A stretch of 64,000 nucleotides of DNA from Taishania pollutisoli (lineage in GTDB: Bacteria; Bacteroidota; Bacteroidia; Flavobacteriales_D; Crocinitomicaceae). A model generated the notes under the pieces. That model made no database searches. It was not told the DNA's origin and was given only the letters and a program-made list of their open reading frames with translations. Position 1 is the stretch's first letter. Each line of letters begins with the position of its first letter. A program made the translations under genes and the position numbers. Below are positions 6,705 to 16,400 of this stretch, piece by piece. The stretch covers positions 62,001-126,000 of the forward strand of contig NZ_JACVEL010000010.1 in NCBI RefSeq assembly GCF_014518315.1, in the 5' to 3' direction.

Positions 6705-8654
6705 ATGGATCACAAACACTTTAACTCAAACGTTACATTTGCATCTCTTTTAATTGCATTAGGTATTATCTACGGGGATATCGGAACAAGTCCGCTGTAC
6801 ACCTTCAAAGCCATCATCGGTGCAAAAGAAATCAGTGAAGTACTCGTACTGGGTGGTGTTTCCTGTGTGTTCTGGACGCTGATGCTTCAAACAACTGTTA
6901 AATATGTCTGGTTGACACTCAAAGCGGATAACGACGGGGAAGGTGGTATTTTTTCCTTATATTCATTGGTCAGACGATACGGAAAGAAGATGATTATTCC
7001 AACCATGATCGGCGCGGCGGCATTGTTGGCTGACGGGATCATTACACCTGCTGTTTCCGTTACATCCGCAATCGAAGGACTCGAAATGATCGAAGGGTTA
7101 AAAGGGCATATTTCCGTTGTACCGATCGTCATTGCGATTATTTCACTTGTCTTTTTCCTCCAACGATTCGGTACACATAGTGTTGGTAAAGCATTTGGTC
7201 CTGTTATGGCGATCTGGTTCCTGTTACTGTTGGTCATGGGAGTGGGTCAGATTGTTCACTACCCGGGTGTTTTTAAAGCACTTAATCCCTATTACGCGTA
7301 TGAACTATTGACAAATTACCCGCAAGGATTCTGGATTTTAGGGGCCGTTTTTCTCTGTACAACAGGGGCGGAAGCACTTTATTCGGACCTGGGTCACTGT
7401 GGAAGAAAAAACATCCGTTTCACCTGGGGATTTGTAAAAATATGTTTGGTTATCAATTACCTGGGGCAGGCAGCATGGTTGTTAAATCAACCGGATCCAT
7501 TGCTGGCCGGGAGAAACCCGTTTTTTGAAATCATCCCGGAATGGTTTCTGTTCCCTTCTATCCTGATCGCCACGCTGGCTGCAATTGTTGCGTCTCAGGC
7601 ATTGATCAGCGGATCATTTACGTTGATCAACGAAGCAATCAACCTGAATTTCTGGCAGCGTGTAGCCGTAAAACAACCAACGGAAACCAAAGGACAGATT
7701 TATATTCCGAGTGTCAACAATATTCTATGGATCGGATGTGTACTGATTATTCTTTACTTTCAAACGTCATCCCGGATGGAAGCGGCATACGGTCTGGCCA
7801 TTACCCTCGCCATGATGATGACCACTTTCTTGCTTTCTTATTTTCTCGTCTTCAAACTCAAATGGAATAAATTGCTGGTCCTCGGATTACTGCTCACTTT
7901 CATCATCATTGAAATTTCTTTTTTCGTTGCCAACATTATCAAATTCCGGGAAGGAGGATACATTACCGTCTTTGTGGGAGGCTTGTTCTTCGCGATGATG
8001 TATGTGAGTTATTTCGGAAGAAAAATCAACAACCGTTATACAAAGTTTGTAGACCTGGGGAAATATTCCGGGGCGATCACCAAACTGAGCGACGACGAAA
8101 CCATACCTAAATTTGTGACCCATTTGATTTACCTTACAAAAGCAGATCGGAGAGACCACATTGAAGAACGGATCATTCAATCTATTTTCGCACGGAAACC
8201 AAAACGTGCGGATGTATACTGGTTTTTTCACATCAATCGCACCAACAATCCGTATACACTGAATTATCAAATGACTGAACTGGTAGATGATAAGGTCATC
8301 AAAATTGTCCTCAACATTGGGTTTCGCATCCAACCGAGAACGGAATTGTTTTTCACTCAGATCATCGATGACCTGATTGCCAATAAAGAGCTGAATCTCC
8401 ACCTGAAAAATCATGGGTCTACCGAATACAACCCATCGATCGATTTTAAGTTCATTATAATGGAAAAATACCTTTCCGTAGATAATGAATTCGCGATCAA
8501 AGAGGGGGTGATTCTCAATGCTTATTTCATGCTCAAACGCATGGGGCAAAAGGAACAAGCCGCATTCGGAATCGATAAAAGTGACTTGCTGATTGAACAC
8601 ATCCCGTTAGTATACAGTCCGGTCAGCAACATCATCCTTCACCGGGAAAAATAA
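6705..8654 (+). CDS. kup: KUP-type potassium uptake transporter
   Basis: A 649-residue integral inner-membrane protein. The N-terminus carries the KUP signature ALGIIYGDIGTSPLYTFK (about residues 18-35), which includes conserved charged and glycine residues of the K+ path. About 12 hydrophobic helices cover the first 440 residues, and a hydrophilic cytoplasmic domain of roughly 200 residues follows. Kup proteins co-transport K+ with H+ when K+ is scarce or the medium acidic. Size and order match the family (E. coli Kup 622). It lies 105 bp after kdpE with its own promoter-like region and putative KdpE boxes, suggesting that the two-component system controls Kup here rather than a KdpFABC pump. 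Confidence 0.95.
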   Translation: MDHKHFNSNVTFASLLIALGIIYGDIGTSPLYTFKAIIGAKEISEVLVLGGVSCVFWTLMLQTTVKYVWLTLKADNDGEGGIFSLYSLVRRYGKKMIIPTMIGAAALLADGIITPAVSVTSAIEGLEMIEGLKGHISVVPIVIAIISLVFFLQRFGTHSVGKAFGPVMAIWFLLLLVMGVGQIVHYPGVFKALNPYYAYELLTNYPQGFWILGAVFLCTTGAEALYSDLGHCGRKNIRFTWGFVKICLVINYLGQAAWLLNQPDPLLAGRNPFFEIIPEWFLFPSILIATLAAIVASQALISGSFTLINEAINLNFWQRVAVKQPTETKGQIYIPSVNNILWIGCVLIILYFQTSSRMEAAYGLAITLAMMMTTFLLSYFLVFKLKWNKLLVLGLLLTFIIIEISFFVANIIKFREGGYITVFVGGLFFAMMYVSYFGRKINNRYTKFVDLGKYSGAITKLSDDETIPKFVTHLIYLTKADRRDHIEERIIQSIFARKPKRADVYWFFHINRTNNPYTLNYQMTELVDDKVIKIVLNIGFRIQPRTELFFTQIIDDLIANKELNLHLKNHGSTEYNPSIDFKFIIMEKYLSVDNEFAIKEGVILNAYFMLKRMGQKEQAAFGIDKSDLLIEHIPLVYSPVSNIILHREK

Positions 8655-8880
8655 TCGGTTTATAGTCCATTACAGAATGCCAATAAATATGCTATCATAC
8701 TGTGTAGCATGGTCGTGCTGTGTGCCTTAACGCGCAAGGACTTTCTCTTGAAAAACACCAGAGTATCGTTGAACGCAAAATGTGAAACACGGATCGTCGT
8801 TGCCATGTTATTCAGGCTCTAATCGGATAAAAACGCAGAAAGGTCAACCGGATTTCTATAAAAAAGTGTACATTCACCCC

Positions 8881-9768
8881 ATGCTTCGTTGTGCTATTTT
8901 ATCCGGTGTGATCTTCCTGTTTTCCGGAACCGCATTTTCCCAGGAGAAAAAAACAGCGACAACCATTCCCGATTCACTGATCCGGAAGTTTCCGCTGGAT
9001 GATCAACTAAAGGAAACATCCGGACTGGTATACTGGAACAAACTCCTTTGGACACACAACGACGACAGTGACAACAACATTTACGGAATTGATCCGGCCA
9101 CAGGAAAAACAGAACAGATCATTCAATTCAAAGCATTAAAGGTAACCGATTGGGAAGAATTGCAGCAGGATAGCGATTATTTTTACATCGGGGATGTCGG
9201 GAACAATGCAACAGGCACACGGACAAACCTGCGTTTCTTTAAAATTCATAAAACGTCATTGCACATCGACACCATTCGTTTTTCCTATCCGGAACAAACA
9301 GATTTCACGGCAAAGAAATCCAATGCGACCGATTTTGATTGCGAAGCCTTCCTGGTAACTGATTCGATGATTTATGTGTTTACCAAAGAATGGAATTCTC
9401 AAAAAACAACATTGTATAAAATTCCAAACAAAAAGGGAATACATAAAGCGACGTTCATGCAATCATTCCAGGTAAACGGTTTGATAACAGGCGCTGCGAT
9501 TTCTCCAAACAGAAAACAAATCGTTCTGACGGGTTATACCAAAACAGTGGCACCATTTCTATACCTGCTCAGTGACTTCAACACCGATGATTTTCTGGGA
9601 GGAAAGAAGAAAAAATTAAAATTCGGAGGGCATTTCCTACAGGTTGAAAGTGTTGCATTTACAGGAAATACAACAGTCGCAGTTACCAATGAACAATTCA
9701 TGCATTCACTGATTAAAAGCCCTCAACAGCTATTCCTGATCGATTTGAAATTGTTTATCAGTAAGTAA
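8881..9768 (+). CDS. Exported protein, probably a beta-propeller of unknown function
   Basis: The open frame runs further upstream (to a GTG at 8782), but the ATG at 8881 is chosen because a clear signal peptide starts there (MLRCAILSGVIFLFSGTAFSQ), giving 295 residues. The mature part contains ETSGLVYWNKLLWTHNDDSD, DWEELQQDSDYFYIGDVGNN and repeated short beta strands. This pattern recurs in secreted Bacteroidota proteins of unknown function that look like NHL/SMP-type propellers. There is no T9SS sorting domain, so it is probably periplasmic. It stands alone downstream of kup in the same orientation. I cannot assign a substrate. Confidence 0.7.
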   Translation: MLRCAILSGVIFLFSGTAFSQEKKTATTIPDSLIRKFPLDDQLKETSGLVYWNKLLWTHNDDSDNNIYGIDPATGKTEQIIQFKALKVTDWEELQQDSDYFYIGDVGNNATGTRTNLRFFKIHKTSLHIDTIRFSYPEQTDFTAKKSNATDFDCEAFLVTDSMIYVFTKEWNSQKTTLYKIPNKKGIHKATFMQSFQVNGLITGAAISPNRKQIVLTGYTKTVAPFLYLLSDFNTDDFLGGKKKKLKFGGHFLQVESVAFTGNTTVAVTNEQFMHSLIKSPQQLFLIDLKLFISK

Positions 9769-9853
9769 TCGTTTTTTATTACTTTAGTCCGGGTAGAAAC
9801 AAATGATAAGGAGGACGTTACCGGTACCTCTTTCAACAACTAAACAACAAAAG

Positions 9854-10480
9854 ATGAATACTACGAATAAGAAAAACACTAAAATAGGAATTGGCGCAGG
9901 GTTAATTGTTTCCGCTATCATTTTGGGAATCGCTGCAGTGCCCCTGTACAGAACTTTTTTCGGGACACATTCCATTTATGATGAACCAAACAAGGAAAAT
10001 ACAAAAATCATCCCCATGCTGGATGAACAAATCGAGCGGGCATTGAACGATCATACGCAAAGCACCATGCATCCGGGGTTTCGTTCCGAAAGTCGTGAAA
10101 ACACTGCCGCATTCCTGTCAACCATCCGAAGCATTCAAAGTTATGCCAGGTATGGTGTGGAATCAACGCAGGCACGCAATAACCTGGAGCTGAAAATTAC
10201 ATTCACCAACGGAAAAACCGTGGACAAAGTTTACACCGGGCAAACCGTTTCCGGGTTTATGGGCCCCGCATTGCTGATGAAAGTATACCTGAAAGACGGA
10301 AAAACAGAAAAGGTGTTGACCAACGGGATGGAAAAAACCGGTTCTCCCGACTGGATTATCAATGATTTGTACCTGTTGATCGACAGCGCCATCGGATATG
10401 ACATCTCTGTCAATGAACACCGGTACTTCCCTCCCCGGAAAACGCAAAAAGACTTTGAGAAAGAATGGGAAGAAAAATAA
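9854..10480 (+). CDS. Membrane-anchored protein of unknown function
   Basis: A 208-residue protein if started at the ATG at 9854; the open frame extends to 9803 but the extra residues are not signal-like. A single hydrophobic segment (about residues 9-35: IGIGAGLIVSAIILGIAAVPLY) is followed by a hydrophilic domain with mixed helix and strand, including TFTNGKTVDKVYTG and VYLKDGKTEKVL. It is probably anchored in the inner membrane with the domain in the periplasm. No family was recognised. It is followed by a hairpin shared with the convergent dehydrogenase gene. Confidence 0.6.
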   Translation: MNTTNKKNTKIGIGAGLIVSAIILGIAAVPLYRTFFGTHSIYDEPNKENTKIIPMLDEQIERALNDHTQSTMHPGFRSESRENTAAFLSTIRSIQSYARYGVESTQARNNLELKITFTNGKTVDKVYTGQTVSGFMGPALLMKVYLKDGKTEKVLTNGMEKTGSPDWIINDLYLLIDSAIGYDISVNEHRYFPPRKTQKDFEKEWEEK

Positions 10481-10508
10481 AAACGCCTTCCGGTCAGAAA
10501 GCGTTTTT
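10480..10508. terminator. Terminator-like hairpin, convergent genes
   Basis: AAAACGC (10480-10486) pairs with GCGTTTT (10501-10507) around an interior loop with two more A-T pairs. A-rich and T-rich flanks mean it could act in both directions, ending the upstream gene and the dehydrogenase transcript. Confidence 0.55.
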
Positions 10509-10533
10509 ACAATGTTGTGTTATGTAGAGGTGG

Positions 10534-11763
10534 TTAAACCAACTCTTTTAATGCAATTTCAAAGGCCTTCTTCGCTATTCCTGTTTTCCCGGAATGTACT
10601 GCGTGTACGTTCTTCAAAGCCTGTTCGATGGTCGAACTGACATCTTCAAAAATAGCAGTATCAGAAATCTGTGACAGGTCATTTGACATCAGATAGGCGA
10701 ACACACGCGCCATTCCACAGTTGGAAATGAAATCCGGAACTACCGACAGTTGGTTGTCAGTATAATCGGCAATCGGTCCGAAAAAAATTTCTTTGTCAGC
10801 AAACGGAACGTTCGCACCACAGGCAATCACTTCCATTCCTGCAGCGGCCATTCGTTCTACCTGGTCTTGTTGCACAATCCGCGAAGCAGCGCACGGAATA
10901 AAAACTTCAGCAGGGACATCCCACAATTTTGCATTCACCTCTTCAAATGAAAGCATCGAAGGATGTGCCAGTTCATTGCCATTTTTATTCAGGTACAGGT
11001 GTTTAATTTCATCATAGGAAAAGCCTTCTTCGTTGATCAATCCTCCTACACGGTCAATGATTCCAACGATTTTAGCCCCCTGTTGTGCCAGGAAAAACGC
11101 AGCTGCAGAAGCCACATTCCCCCATCCCTGAACGATCACCCGTTTTCCTGAAACAGCTCCACCCCAGATAGTATAATAATGTTTTACTGACTCAGCCACA
11201 CCATAACCGGTGATCATATCAGAAACATTGTATTTCTTACTCAGATCAGGTGTATACGCTTCGTTTTCGATCACCTTCGTTACACCATCTGTCAATTGCC
11301 CGATGCGCTGTTGCTTTTGTTGATCATTCGGGGAAAAGTGTCCGGTGAAGACTCCTTCCTGTGGATGCAATACCCCTACTTCCCGGCAGATCGGAATGAC
11401 TTCGTGCACTTCATCTACATTCATGTCTCCGCCTGTTCCGTAATAATTTTTCAACAAGGGAGCAACCGCTTTATACCAACGGCGCAACACTTCTTTCTTG
11501 CGCGGATCTTTCGGATCGAAATCAATTCCGGATTTAGCACCTCCGATGGCAGGGCCAGCTACTGTAAATTTCACTTCCATTGTTTTTGCAAGTGATTCTA
11601 CTTCCCGTTTGTCCACTCCTGCACGCATGCGTGTTCCTCCTCCGGCAGCTCCTCCTCTCAACGAATTGATGACCACCCATCCTTTCGCTTCTGTTTCAGA
11701 ATCATGCCATTCAAATACAATTTCCGGTTGTTTATTCTCAAACTTCTCCAATAAATCCTTCAT
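10534..11763 (-). CDS. Glu/Leu/Phe/Val dehydrogenase family protein
   Basis: A 409-residue NAD(P)-dependent amino-acid dehydrogenase that interconverts an amino acid with its 2-oxo acid and ammonium. The catalytic Lys77 lies in PAIGGAKSGID and the catalytic Asp113 in TGGDMNVDE. The Rossmann domain starts near residue 210 with RVIVQGWGNVASAAAFF. SNCGMARVFAYLM near the C-terminus is the substrate-pocket helix region. The usual glutamate dehydrogenase motif is GGAKGGI; here Ser replaces the first Gly after the catalytic Lys, so substrate specificity is uncertain. The -7 element TACATTTG lies 37 bp before the start. Length is slightly below hexameric GDH (about 420-450). Confidence 0.85.
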   Translation of the reverse strand: MKDLLEKFENKQPEIVFEWHDSETEAKGWVVINSLRGGAAGGGTRMRAGVDKREVESLAKTMEVKFTVAGPAIGGAKSGIDFDPKDPRKKEVLRRWYKAVAPLLKNYYGTGGDMNVDEVHEVIPICREVGVLHPQEGVFTGHFSPNDQQKQQRIGQLTDGVTKVIENEAYTPDLSKKYNVSDMITGYGVAESVKHYYTIWGGAVSGKRVIVQGWGNVASAAAFFLAQQGAKIVGIIDRVGGLINEEGFSYDEIKHLYLNKNGNELAHPSMLSFEEVNAKLWDVPAEVFIPCAASRIVQQDQVERMAAAGMEVIACGANVPFADKEIFFGPIADYTDNQLSVVPDFISNCGMARVFAYLMSNDLSQISDTAIFEDVSSTIEQALKNVHAVHSGKTGIAKKAFEIALKELV

Positions 11764-11799
11764 CTCTGTCTTATTTACGCTTCGTTTTTATGAGCCACG

Positions 11800-11807
11800 C
11801 AAATGTA
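11800..11807 (-). promoter_or_regulatory. -7 element of the amino-acid dehydrogenase gene
   Basis: Reverse-strand TACATTTG, an exact TAnnTTTG match, 37 nt before the ATG. A TTG lies only 14 bp further upstream, closer than the normal 17-23 bp, so the -33 element is poor. Confidence 0.45.
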
Positions 11808-11876
11808 GTGAAAGAATCCAACAAACACCTCTCAACCCAATCACAAAACACCTCTATTTTGTTATTTTTTTAACAG

Positions 11877-11907
11877 TTGTTTTTTTCAATGAAAGCACCT
11901 ACTTTTA
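11877..11907 (+). promoter_or_regulatory. Promoter of the rhodanese-aroC unit
   Basis: TTG at 11877-11879, 20 bp, then TACTTTTA at 11900-11907 (one base from TAnnTTTG). The predicted transcript starts about 13 nt before the rhodanese ATG at 11927. Confidence 0.5.
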
Positions 11908-11926
11908 CGAAACATTAGTAGAAATT

Positions 11927-12244
11927 ATGAAATCAATAACGGTACAAGAGCTAAAGTCAATGATTGACAATCATGTAGAACACATTTTAATTGATGTGCG
12001 CGAGCAGAGTGAATATGACATGGCAAACATCAACGGTATTTTAATTCCGACCAGTGAATTTGCCAACCGCTATTCAGAAGTTCCGAAAGAAGGTAAAGTA
12101 ATCGTTCAGTGTCGTTCGGGGCAGAGAAGTGCCAATGTGATCGCATGGCTGGAACAAAATCACGGGTATGAAAACCTGTATAACCTTCAGGGAGGAATCA
12201 TTGCATGGGCGCATGAAATTGACCCTGATTTAACTGTAGGATAG
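11927..12244 (+). CDS. Single-domain rhodanese-like sulfurtransferase
   Basis: A 105-residue rhodanese domain. The open frame continues far upstream over the antisense dehydrogenase gene, but the ATG at 11927 follows a promoter and begins with the normal start of the domain (MKSITVQELKSMI). The active-site loop VQCRSGQRSANV carries the catalytic Cys, and LIDVREQSEYD is the conserved DVR motif. It may carry persulfide sulfur for small thiol chemistry. It lies only 4 nt before chorismate synthase, so the two share a transcript. The link to aromatic biosynthesis is not explained by known pathways. Confidence 0.9.
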   Translation: MKSITVQELKSMIDNHVEHILIDVREQSEYDMANINGILIPTSEFANRYSEVPKEGKVIVQCRSGQRSANVIAWLEQNHGYENLYNLQGGIIAWAHEIDPDLTVG

Positions 12245-12248
12245 CTAT

Positions 12249-13247
12249 ATGAATACATTCGGACGCTTATTCAGAGTGCATATTTTTGGAGAATCACACG
12301 GGGAATCCGTTGGAGTTGTAATCGACGGATGTCCTGCGGGATTGACAGTGGATGAAACACTGCTGTTACCGGATTTGGAGCGTCGTAAAGGAGGAATTCA
12401 AAAAGGAACAACCCCGAGAAAAGAAGCCGACTTTCCTTTGTTTAAAAGTGGGATTTTTAACGGAAAAACGACCGGCGCACCCATTGCCATTTTCTTTGAA
12501 AATCAGAATACCCGTTCGGAAGATTATACATCACAACGAAGTATTCCAAGACCCGGACATGCCGATTTTGTGGCGAACAAAAAATTTGGCGGGTACGAAG
12601 ACTATCGCGGGGGCGGACATTTTAGTGCCCGTCTGACAACGGGATTGGTTGCCGCAGGCAGCATCGCAAAAAAGGTAATCGGCCCATCTTCAATTGAAGC
12701 ACAGGTCATTGAAATAGGTGGTGAATCGGATCCGGAAAAAGGGTTGCAAAAAGCAATTAATGCAAAAGATTCTGTCGGCGGAATCATTGAATGCCGTGTA
12801 AAACAGGTCCCAATCGGGCTTGGCGAACCGTTTTTCGATTCCGTTGAATCCTTGTTAGCCCACGCATTGTTTTCCATTCCTGCCGTAAAAGGAGTCGAAT
12901 TTGGTTCCGGATTTGATGCTGCACGCATGTTCGGATCAGAAAACAACGATTCGATCATTGATCCAAACGGAACAACGAAAAGCAATCATGCAGGCGGAAT
13001 CAATGGCGGAATCACCAACGGAAATGACCTGGTATTCAGAATCGCTATCAAACCGGCTTCTTCTACACCAAAAGAGCAGGAAAGTCTGAACTGGGATACA
13101 AATACGATCGAATCATTTTCCATAAAGGGAAGACATGATTTGTGTGTAGCGCTGAGAGCACCTGTCATTGTAGAGGCATTAACGGCAATTGTACTTGCTG
13201 ATTTATTCTTATTGGATCAACAGGCACAACGCAGACACACTGACTGA
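12249..13247 (+). CDS. aroC: Chorismate synthase
   Basis: Catalyses the last shikimate-pathway step, EPSP to chorismate, with reduced FMN. The 332-residue protein has the N-terminal signature FRVHIFGESHGESVGVVIDG, the RPGHADF motif and an arginine-rich flavin loop. Two details differ from the common form: the loop usually written GRSSARETA reads GGHFSARLTTG here, and the protein is about 20-30 residues shorter than E. coli AroC. I believe related Bacteroidota share this form. It follows the rhodanese gene by 4 nt and ends before a strong bidirectional terminator. Confidence 0.93.
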   Translation: MNTFGRLFRVHIFGESHGESVGVVIDGCPAGLTVDETLLLPDLERRKGGIQKGTTPRKEADFPLFKSGIFNGKTTGAPIAIFFENQNTRSEDYTSQRSIPRPGHADFVANKKFGGYEDYRGGGHFSARLTTGLVAAGSIAKKVIGPSSIEAQVIEIGGESDPEKGLQKAINAKDSVGGIIECRVKQVPIGLGEPFFDSVESLLAHALFSIPAVKGVEFGSGFDAARMFGSENNDSIIDPNGTTKSNHAGGINGGITNGNDLVFRIAIKPASSTPKEQESLNWDTNTIESFSIKGRHDLCVALRAPVIVEALTAIVLADLFLLDQQAQRRHTD

Positions 13248-13359
13248 CGATTAGAAAACCCGAACCTTATCCAAGAAAAAAGCAGGATCCTGCATAGAAA
13301 AGAAATTCATTGACAAGAAAGTAAAATAGGATTGGTTATCCTATATGCTCAGAAAAAAC

Positions 13360-13397
13360 AAACGGGGAATCGCTATAGTACGATTCCCCGTTTTCTG
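13360..13397. terminator. Bidirectional terminator between aroC and the T9SS adhesin gene
   Basis: A perfect 13-bp stem AAACGGGGAATCG (13360-13372) / CGATTCCCCGTTT (13381-13393) with loop CTATAGTA. A-rich bases precede and T-rich bases follow, so it can end both convergent transcripts. Confidence 0.9.
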
Positions 13398-13415
13398 TTA
13401 GCATTTTCAGATTCT

Positions 13416-16400
13416 TTAATGTACAACATGTATAAATCCTTGTTTGGTGACTTCTTCCCCACCTTCATAAGTTGCCTGAATTGTGTAAAAATACACTCCC
13501 TCAGACACCACTGTTCCTCCCATATCTCTTCCATCCCAGTGTCCGTTTACATCATTAAATTCGTAAATCAGGTTCCCCCATCTGTTGACAATCACACACC
13601 GGAAATCAGCTACCCCCTTCTTATCTACAAACCAGGTGTTGTTTCCTGAACTGGATGATAACGAAATAACATTTGGTGCTTCAATTTCACACTTCTCATA
13701 AGCAACAACTGCAGTATCACTGTATGCATAACAGTCATTTGTTATGGTTACAATATATGCTCCCGGCTGCGTAACGGTAATGGATGTCCCTGTAGAGCCT
13801 GTATTCCAGGAATAATCAACATTGTAAGGGCTTTCATACGCATTTAATTCATATTGCACTCCTTCGCAAAGCGTTGTATCATTTATTTCGGTCCAGATAT
13901 ACGGCAGGAAATTTAAGGTAATAGTTGTATCCGGACAGATATCGTTCGAATGGAAGTACATGTAATATACGCCATGTTCCGGTACTGTTACCCCTGTGAT
14001 CTGCGGTCCACCCGTAAGCGTATCTCCATAGAGGAAAGACACGGTTGTATCCTGCACGTACGGTTGAGTTGTATTTTCAATGGCATACCAGACTCCTCCG
14101 TTGTGAGATACCGTTGAAATGTCTAATTCTGTCAGAACACATGAATAAGGCGGAACTGAGACAACCGGTCTTCTGATCATACTCACCCGACCTGTTGCTG
14201 TATATCCACATTCATCTGTAAAGACCAAATTATAATTTGTTACGCCATTCACTCCTGTAAAAACAGGATCTGTTAAAGTCGGATTGTTGAAGGATCCATA
14301 TCCGTATTGTTCTGTCCATGTTACGTTTCCGTTTGCTACAATACTGTCCAGGGGAACCCGGAATGTGCTGCCGCAAATGACTGTATCTGAAAACGTAGAA
14401 GGTGTAACAGAAGGTATTTCACTTACCTGAACCTGCGCTGTACTTGTACAGTTATTGGAAGGGTCTGTTACAGTAAGTACATATGTTCCCGGATCATTTA
14501 CAACAGCTGTCAATGTTGTTCCTCCCGAAACAACTCCCGGACCTGTCCAGGAAGCAGTGGCTCCAGAAACGGATGTTCCTTGTAATTGAATAGTTGGGTG
14601 CAAACAATCCAATTGGGAGGGATTTGCAATAGAAACAGCAGGAGGGTTTGTATTCCCGGTAACCGTATATGTTGCTGAATTCACACAACTATTCACCGGA
14701 TTTGTAACTGTTACAGCATACGTTCCCGCTGTATTAGCCGTAATTGTTCCTGAATTTTGCCCGGAGGCAATCCCCGGTCCCGTCCATACATAACTGACAC
14801 CTGCAACAGATGATGTTCCATTGATTGAGACAGTAGGATTGTTACAGGAAATAACATAAGAAGACGGAGTTGTATTGACATCCGGCAAGTTTGTATTACC
14901 CGACACCACAGCACTTGCGGCATTCGTACACCCATTCGAACCTGTTGCCACAATCTGGTACGTACCTGCCTGGTTTACCGTAGGAGTCAATGTGGTTCCC
15001 CCGGAGATAATCCCCGGATTAGATGTCCATGCAAATGTAGCGCCAGGTGTGGGTGAATTGGCAGACAATGTCACTGTCGGGTTACTACATGTAATCGTTG
15101 CAGGGTTCGCAATTGAAACATCCGGTTCATTTCCGTCTCCGATAACGGAGGTACTTGCAGAATTGGAACATCCGGTTGCAGGATTTGTCACCGTCAATGT
15201 ATAAACTCCGGTAGCATTTACAGTCGCCGTCGCAGTTGTTGCTCCCGAAACAATACCATTTCCTGTCCAGGAATATGTCACTCCCGGAGTACTGGAATTA
15301 CCGTTTAACTGAACAGTCGGTGAGACCAGACACTCATACAGCACTCCTGCTCCCGGCACGCTGACATTCGGCAAATCATTGATTGTTACGCTCATTGTTG
15401 CAGGAACGGCACATCCTCCGGGGTTTGGCGTAAATGTATAGTTTGTTACCCCTACCGTATTTGTATTAATGACTGCAGGCGACCATGTTCCCGAAATTCC
15501 ATTATTGGAAGTCGCCGGCAAAGGTGGCGGACTGCTTCCCAAACATGCACTGATTGGTGTGAAGGTCGGCACAACAACTGTTGGTGCTGTAATTGTTTCC
15601 AGTATATCGCATGTATTATCAGCAGAGAAAACCGCTTTTACAATACATGAACTTCCATCAGCCGTCAATCCGAAAATTGAATAATTAGTCGGAGATGTGA
15701 ATGGCGCGTTAAATAATTGGCTTCCTCCGCATGACGTGGTAATCTCCAGGGTTCCTGTTGTAGGAGGGTTCGAAAAAGATACCGACCCGCTCACTGAATA
15801 TGTTCCGTTCGGTTGACACGCCCCAACTGTTGTTGTAAGATCAAGCATAGTACATCCCTGGCAGACAGGAGCAGTATAATTTAAGATGTGAGAACAACTG
15901 GAGTTTGTAAAATAAGCATGGATATCACACGCCGCTCCGTTCGGGTTTAATCCCGATAAGTTGAAAGGATAACTCCCTACACTAAACGGGGCTGAAGCGA
16001 CAACCACCTGCTGTCCGTCGCAGTTTTCGACAATTAATTGTCCGGAAGAAGGCGGATTAGAAACTCCTACCATACCGGAAACACTATAAACGCCACCCGA
16101 TTGGCAGTTGGATACATTCATCCCTGAAATGGCAACAGATCCTACTGTCACCTGCGTTGATGCTGTTGAATTACATGGTGAAAATCCAATTGCATAATTA
16201 ATTGTATGCGTTCCCACACCAGCTACTGCCGGGTTGAACATTCCTGCCGGTGAAACCCCCGGTCCTGACCAGGTTCCTCCCATACTTGCTGCAACCAGCT
16301 GTGTTGGTCCGTCCGTTGTACAATAGGGGCCTGAAGAAGTAATTGTTGCATCCGGAGGCCCTGTCTGTGCACTTCCCGGAGTTGTTCCCAGTTCAAGTGT

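Noticed and set aside
7887-8600. A 237-residue open frame on the reverse strand within kup
   Set aside because: Fully antisense to a clear KUP gene with intact family motifs; its product has no signal, domain or upstream promoter.
8782-8880. Upstream extension of the propeller-like exported protein
   Set aside because: The added 33 residues precede a typical signal peptide that starts at the ATG at 8881.
11498-11926. N-terminal extension of the rhodanese frame
   Set aside because: It is antisense to the amino-acid dehydrogenase, and a good promoter lies at 11877-11907 just before the normal domain start.
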